Shown one piece after another: positions 5,581 to 6,968 of a stretch of 6,968 nucleotides of DNA. The stretch spans positions 1 through 6,968 of the forward strand of contig NYTZ01000101.1 of the NCBI GenBank assembly GCA_002683735.1. Reading direction: 5' to 3'. Numbering within the stretch: the stretch's first letter is position 1; the number at the start of each line of letters is the position of its first letter. Position numbers and translations under genes: made by a program. Under the pieces are notes generated by a model, which did not search any database, had not been told where the DNA came from, and saw nothing but the letters and a program-made list of their open reading frames with translations. This DNA is from Flavobacteriales bacterium. Its GTDB lineage: Bacteria; Bacteroidota; Bacteroidia; Flavobacteriales; UA16.

Positions 5581-6968
5581 GTAACGACGAGGCACGAGCC
5601 ACTGGTTCTTGAAGAAGGGGTGCAGGGTGAATCCGACGGTGCCGCTGAACCCGCGCTCCCGAAGTCCTGAAGTGTCCGCGCCAGCCTGCAGTTGTCGCCA
5701 ATTGAAGGCCAGGTTCAGGCTGGACCCGGACCTCGATCCGAGCATAGGAAGAGACCAACCCAAGCTCCAAAGGGTCGCCGTCAGCAAACCGGCTTCGAGG
5801 GCGATGTACCCTTCCGTTTGACGCCAGCCCAGTTGGTAGGTCGCCCTCTGCCATCCATTCTCGGCATCGTCCATGCCTTTCGGCGTAATCATCACACCGG
5901 CAGCAAGCGTGCTGGCATCAGCAAAGCCTACACCAGGGTCGAGCAGGTCGGGGGCCACCGTGGACCATGTGGCCTGTTCGAATTCGAGACCGGCCCGGAG
6001 TCGAAGGCCGGATTCGGTGTTGCGTTCAATTTCCAATCCTGCGGACCAGATGAGGGGGAGGTCCAGCGAGAAATTAGCCGATTCACTGTGGACGGAATCC
6101 ACTTCAAGCGGTCCGGTGGACAGCGTTTGCCAGGAAGCCCATCGGGTGTCTCGGCCTACAGAATGGGCCCGGCCGAGTTGGGCGATGCCCCCGAGGCGGA
6201 GCAGGGTGCTCGCCACGAGTTTGTGGTCCCGATCAAAACGGGAACCCAACAGGCGCTCGTGTCCTACTCCAAAGGTGAATCCAGCGGAGCGGTGCACTTC
6301 GTCCGTCTCCACTCGGGTGTCGAGGAAGATGGGATTGGCTACATCAATGGTTCTGGCCCTCCCCAAGGTCCCGAAGCGCTGTTCGAATCGGCCGCCAATG
6401 GCGGTGCTGTGAGCGATGATGCGCACGCTGTCCCCGGGCATGCCTTCCGGACCATCGAAGGAATGCCAGCGCGCCCCTTCCCATTTGCGGGCGTATCCAA
6501 CGTAGGCTTGCGTCAGTCCGCCACTCCCCGAATAGGAGATGCGGTATTGGTCGGCGATGTCGTCAGTGCGCACCTGACTCACGTCATAGCCCGCGTTGGA
6601 CCAGGGTTGGAGTCCAAAGGTCAAGGCCCCCTTGCCTCCGGAGCGCTTGAGTGCAAAGCCAATTTGGGTAAGTCCACCCACTTCTCCGCGGGCCGTGCTG
6701 TCGCCCTCTAGGATTTTTTCGGACCGCACTTGGAATCCGCCGCCGAATGTGGTCCGGGTGAGAAAGGCCGCCGCCGCTGGGTTGCGGGTGTTCAGGTGGT
6801 GGCGGTCCATCCAAGCCGCTCCCATTTGTCCCATGCCGGATTGGGCTGCGCCAGCACCGGTTTGCAAGTCCCCGAGTCCGAACCGGGAATGGGGCGAAAA
6901 GGTGGTCTGGGCCTGAAGCGTGGAGGCCATCAGAAGGAGCAGCGCGAAAAGGAGTGGAAGACGAAGGG
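5575..6968 (-). CDS. Outer-membrane beta-barrel-like protein (5' end outside window)
   Basis: Predicted outer-membrane protein of unknown substrate, from a family found at this locus in Bacteroidota and often annotated only as 'outer membrane protein'. An in-frame ATG lies at 6930, but the frame stays open and strongly hydrophobic to the right edge, reading LRLPLLFALLLLMASTLQAQ. That is a signal peptide cleaved at about QA|QT, so the true start is probably a few codons beyond 6968 and the ATG at 6930 is internal to it. The mature part begins TTFSPHSRFGLGDLQTG and contains the Asn-Pro motif LNTRNPAAAAFL, both resembling FadL/PorV-like Bacteroidota barrels. The remainder alternates polar and hydrophobic residues with many Gly, Trp and Tyr, as expected for beta strands, and ends FFKNQWLVPRRYD. 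No type IX secretion C-terminal domain is evident. At least 463 residues are in view. Barrel topology is inferred from composition; the FadL relation is tentative. Confidence 0.8.
   Translation of the reverse strand, partial: LRLPLLFALLLLMASTLQAQTTFSPHSRFGLGDLQTGAGAAQSGMGQMGAAWMDRHHLNTRNPAAAAFLTRTTFGGGFQVRSEKILEGDSTARGEVGGLTQIGFALKRSGGKGALTFGLQPWSNAGYDVSQVRTDDIADQYRISYSGSGGLTQAYVGYARKWEGARWHSFDGPEGMPGDSVRIIAHSTAIGGRFEQRFGTLGRARTIDVANPIFLDTRVETDEVHRSAGFTFGVGHERLLGSRFDRDHKLVASTLLRLGGIAQLGRAHSVGRDTRWASWQTLSTGPLEVDSVHSESANFSLDLPLIWSAGLEIERNTESGLRLRAGLEFEQATWSTVAPDLLDPGVGFADASTLAAGVMITPKGMDDAENGWQRATYQLGWRQTEGYIALEAGLLTATLWSLGWSLPMLGSRSGSSLNLAFNWRQLQAGADTSGLRERGFSGTVGFTLHPFFKNQWLVPRRYD

Noticed and set aside
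4074..5612. A 512-codon open frame on the plus strand opposite the TPR gene
   Set aside because: It is exactly codon-aligned with the TPR gene, so its stops could arise only from sense TTA, CTA or TCA codons, which GC-rich genes avoid. Its translation resembles no family I know. The minus-strand protein has a signal peptide, TPR helices and a family-like C-terminus.
5692..6711. A 339-codon plus-strand frame opposite the barrel gene
   Set aside because: It is again codon-aligned with the real gene. The minus strand encodes a signal peptide and a barrel-like sequence, while the plus-strand product shows no recognisable feature.

Overview
All six supportable genes in this window lie on the minus strand, so transcription runs from right (6968) to left (1). 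The sequence is clearly GC-rich by eye. The gene set and signals point to a high-GC member of the Bacteroidota, probably of the Flavobacteriales/Cytophagales type. Three things support this: start codons lack convincing Shine-Dalgarno sequences; -7 elements of the Bacteroidota TAnnTTTG type sit in front of two genes; and the two type I signal peptides seen both end in Ala followed by Gln, the typical Bacteroidota cleavage context. I cannot name the species.

In transcription order the layout is as follows. (1) An outer-membrane beta-barrel-like protein (stop at 5575) whose true start lies just beyond the right edge. (2) An exported, cysteine-rich tetratricopeptide protein (4101-5480), preceded by a hairpin and a promoter-like -7 box. 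(3) The LPS-export protein LptC, probably a lipoprotein (3538-4137), overlapping the end of gene 2. (4) A 74-residue two-helix membrane protein (3317-3541) whose GTG start overlaps the lptC stop. (5) A CNNM/CBS/CorC-HlyC 'hemolysin-like' transporter (1938-3263). (6) A membrane-anchored SurA/PpiD-type parvulin peptidyl-prolyl isomerase (start 1883), which runs off the left edge.

This is an envelope-biogenesis cluster: an outer-membrane barrel, an exported TPR protein, an LPS-transport component, a small membrane protein, a divalent-cation-transporter-like protein and a periplasmic folding catalyst. From memory, a very similar order recurs across Bacteroidota, often with type III pantothenate kinase (coaX) upstream of the barrel gene; that gene would lie outside the window. 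I therefore see mainly a conserved housekeeping region, with no mobile element, CRISPR array, RNA gene or defence system. The less-explained items are the conserved-looking small membrane protein coupled to lptC and the twelve-cysteine exported TPR protein. No gene-free stretch exceeds 75 bases.
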